Positions 62,719-64,000 of a stretch of DNA of 64,000 nt are shown here, piece by piece. This stretch comes from Erythrophleum ivorense (Eukaryota; Streptophyta; Magnoliopsida; Fabales; Fabaceae). The position numbers and the translations under genes were made by a program. The DNA is taken from NCBI GenBank assembly GCA_026724425.1, contig JAIUCV010000002.1, positions 5,957,001 to 6,021,000 on the forward strand, given 5' to 3'. The notes beneath the pieces were generated by a model. It had not been told where the DNA came from. It saw only the letters and a program-made list of their open reading frames with translations, and did no database searches. Each line of letters starts with the position of its first letter. Position 1 is the stretch's first letter.

Positions 62719-63704
62719 CTATGTGTCAAAGTCCAACCCTTTAATCCAGACAGGCACACAATAGATTAAGATCCCAAGAGCAAAAGACACACAAATGGTA
62801 ATCATGGCATAGGCATATGCTCTCCAAGGATGCTTGCTTTCTCTCATTGCATTGAACTCAGCAGCGAAGGTAGACACAGTACTCAGACATCCCAATAGAC
62901 CAAACTCTACCCCTGCCACTACAGTATCACAATTCCTTGTGCTCACCTGCATCAAACAGCTAATACTAGTCATGATCTCCGAAATCAAAACAACAGAGAT
63001 GAATGATGTTGTACAAACTTACTGCTTTCTTGATGGTAGCAAGAGCAGCCATGATACAAGCAGCAGAAACATTAGCAATCAGAGTCCCAAATGGAATCCA
63101 TTTCATGAGGCCTACCCTTCCTAATCCTCTTCCATTAAGGCGTGCTAAGAACCATCGAATCCACACACCTATAGGTCCAACCATACAACCCAACCATAAC
63201 TGAGCAACACTTCCACCATGCTTGAACTTAGCTTTTAACAATGCACCACTTACACCCCATAATAAGCCTAACATTGCCAACAACACCATCATAACTCCTA
63301 ATTGACGCTTGTAGCTATTCACCTTCCACTGCATCTGACATCTAGTACTTACTGAACTCTTGTTGAGAAGCCACCTGAAACCCTTGGCTGTCTCTACCCC
63401 GAAGATGATGGAAAATGCAACAAGAAACAAACCTGAAAATTGCACTTGTATTTTTTAAAATTATGCAACTCCAAAGGCTTTCAAAATGACACAGCTATGC
63501 CTTTATTTTACCTATTAGAAAGCCAAGCACAGAGAAGAGCCAATGCCCAGAAACACTAAGTTCGAGCATTTTCTGATTCCAACCACTAAAAGTTGTGAGG
63601 CTTCCTAAGTAACCAGTTGTTATTGCTATGGCTAGATGCTCTGACACGCATGATATGTCTCCTTTGAATACTACACCAAACCATCCCATAAGAAAAGAAC
63701 CCAC
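62719..63704 (-). CDS. FEX: Fluoride export channel (CrcB/FEX family), 3' part of gene
   Basis: Three exons seen (minus): 63704-63512, 63432-63023, 62946-62719 (stop); GT-AG, phases fit, 276 residues visible. The protein continues upstream, beyond the window edge. Two CrcB repeats are recognisable: the first with GYLGSLTTFSGWNQKM, the second with GTLIANVSAACIMA (decayed GN motif region), GLLGCLSTVSTFAAEF and a final hydrophobic helix. Eukaryotic FEX proteins are such in-line duplicated CrcB channels, which export fluoride across the plasma membrane; bacterial CrcB works as an antiparallel dimer. Between the repeats is a long linker with basic residues and one or two extra hydrophobic segments. 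The LINE remnant lies 0.5 kb downstream, convergent. Confidence 0.9.
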
Positions 63705-64000
63705 CTAGCAGAATACATACAATATTTGCATCAGCAGATTATGTTGATTAAGTTTCGTAATGAATGAACTTCAACTTAAGTGTCATTTAATAGCAAAGTT
63801 AAGACTTCTATAAGATCGCCCATGTTCAAGCAATATTCAAAACTAATTTGCAATTATGCAACCCTAGTAGTTGATTCCTAAGCCCTCTAGATTAAATCTT
63901 GCAGGGCACAATTCAAATGAAGAAGCTTCTATTCTTTTATGAGAAAAATAATAAATTAATTATTCAAATTCAAAGCCAATAATACGAGTCATCGTATAAA
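63705..64000. other. Right edge: intron or upstream DNA of the exporter gene
   Basis: The exon at 63704 starts at an acceptor (TGCTAG), so this is intron sequence of the fluoride exporter gene. No further exon could be recognised before the edge. Confidence 0.6.

Overview
The window is nuclear DNA of a flowering plant, most likely a eudicot. Genes are split by GT-AG introns, the intergenic DNA is very AT-rich, and degraded plant transposons are abundant (Ty1-copia, L1-type LINEs, FAR1/MULE, MITEs). The gene content is typical of plants: flavonol-synthase-like dioxygenases, a SOV/DIS3L2 exonuclease and a two-domain fluoride exporter. I could not narrow it to a species. No CRISPR, bacterial operon, rRNA or tRNA was seen.

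Layout. 0.7-2.3 kb (+): a two-exon gene for an 89-residue membrane protein. 3.4-12.2 kb (-): a seven-exon gene for an RPA1/MEIOB-like OB-fold protein; its 5.9-kb fourth intron holds a complete but decayed Ty1-copia element (5364-10206) in antisense. 13.5-20.3 kb (-): a seven-exon DIS3L2/SOV 3'-5' exoribonuclease gene. 20.6-33 kb: a repeat-rich block in which a roughly 3-kb segment occurs twice in the same direction, flanking a dead FAR1/MULE transposase gene, followed by a 1.3-kb element with long terminal inverted repeats. 33-40 kb: a very long GA microsatellite, a LINE remnant, and a broken NFU (NifU-like) gene inside a possible CACTA-type element. 40.3-41.5 kb (-) and 56.2-58.4 kb (+): two intact, divergently oriented FLS-type 2-oxoglutarate dioxygenase genes with the same exon structure, separated by about 15 kb of mostly non-coding DNA with MITEs and a LINE scrap. 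60-62.2 kb: a LINE remnant split by a solo LTR with a perfect 5-bp target duplication. 62.7-63.7 kb (-): the 3' part of a CrcB/FEX fluoride exporter gene that runs off the right edge.

How the genes relate. The housekeeping genes (OB-fold, DIS3L2, FEX) show no shared pathway. The two dioxygenase genes are an old duplicate pair. The 56-kb copy keeps every flavonol synthase signature residue I could check; the 40-kb copy keeps the iron and 2-oxoglutarate ligands but has lost two substrate-site residues, so it has probably diverged in substrate. Most of the remaining structure is layered transposon history: nested insertions, captured gene pieces and local duplications. No clearly new molecular system was found. 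The best leads are the diverged dioxygenase, the NFU fragment in the candidate CACTA element, and the duplicated block with its unusually conserved core.
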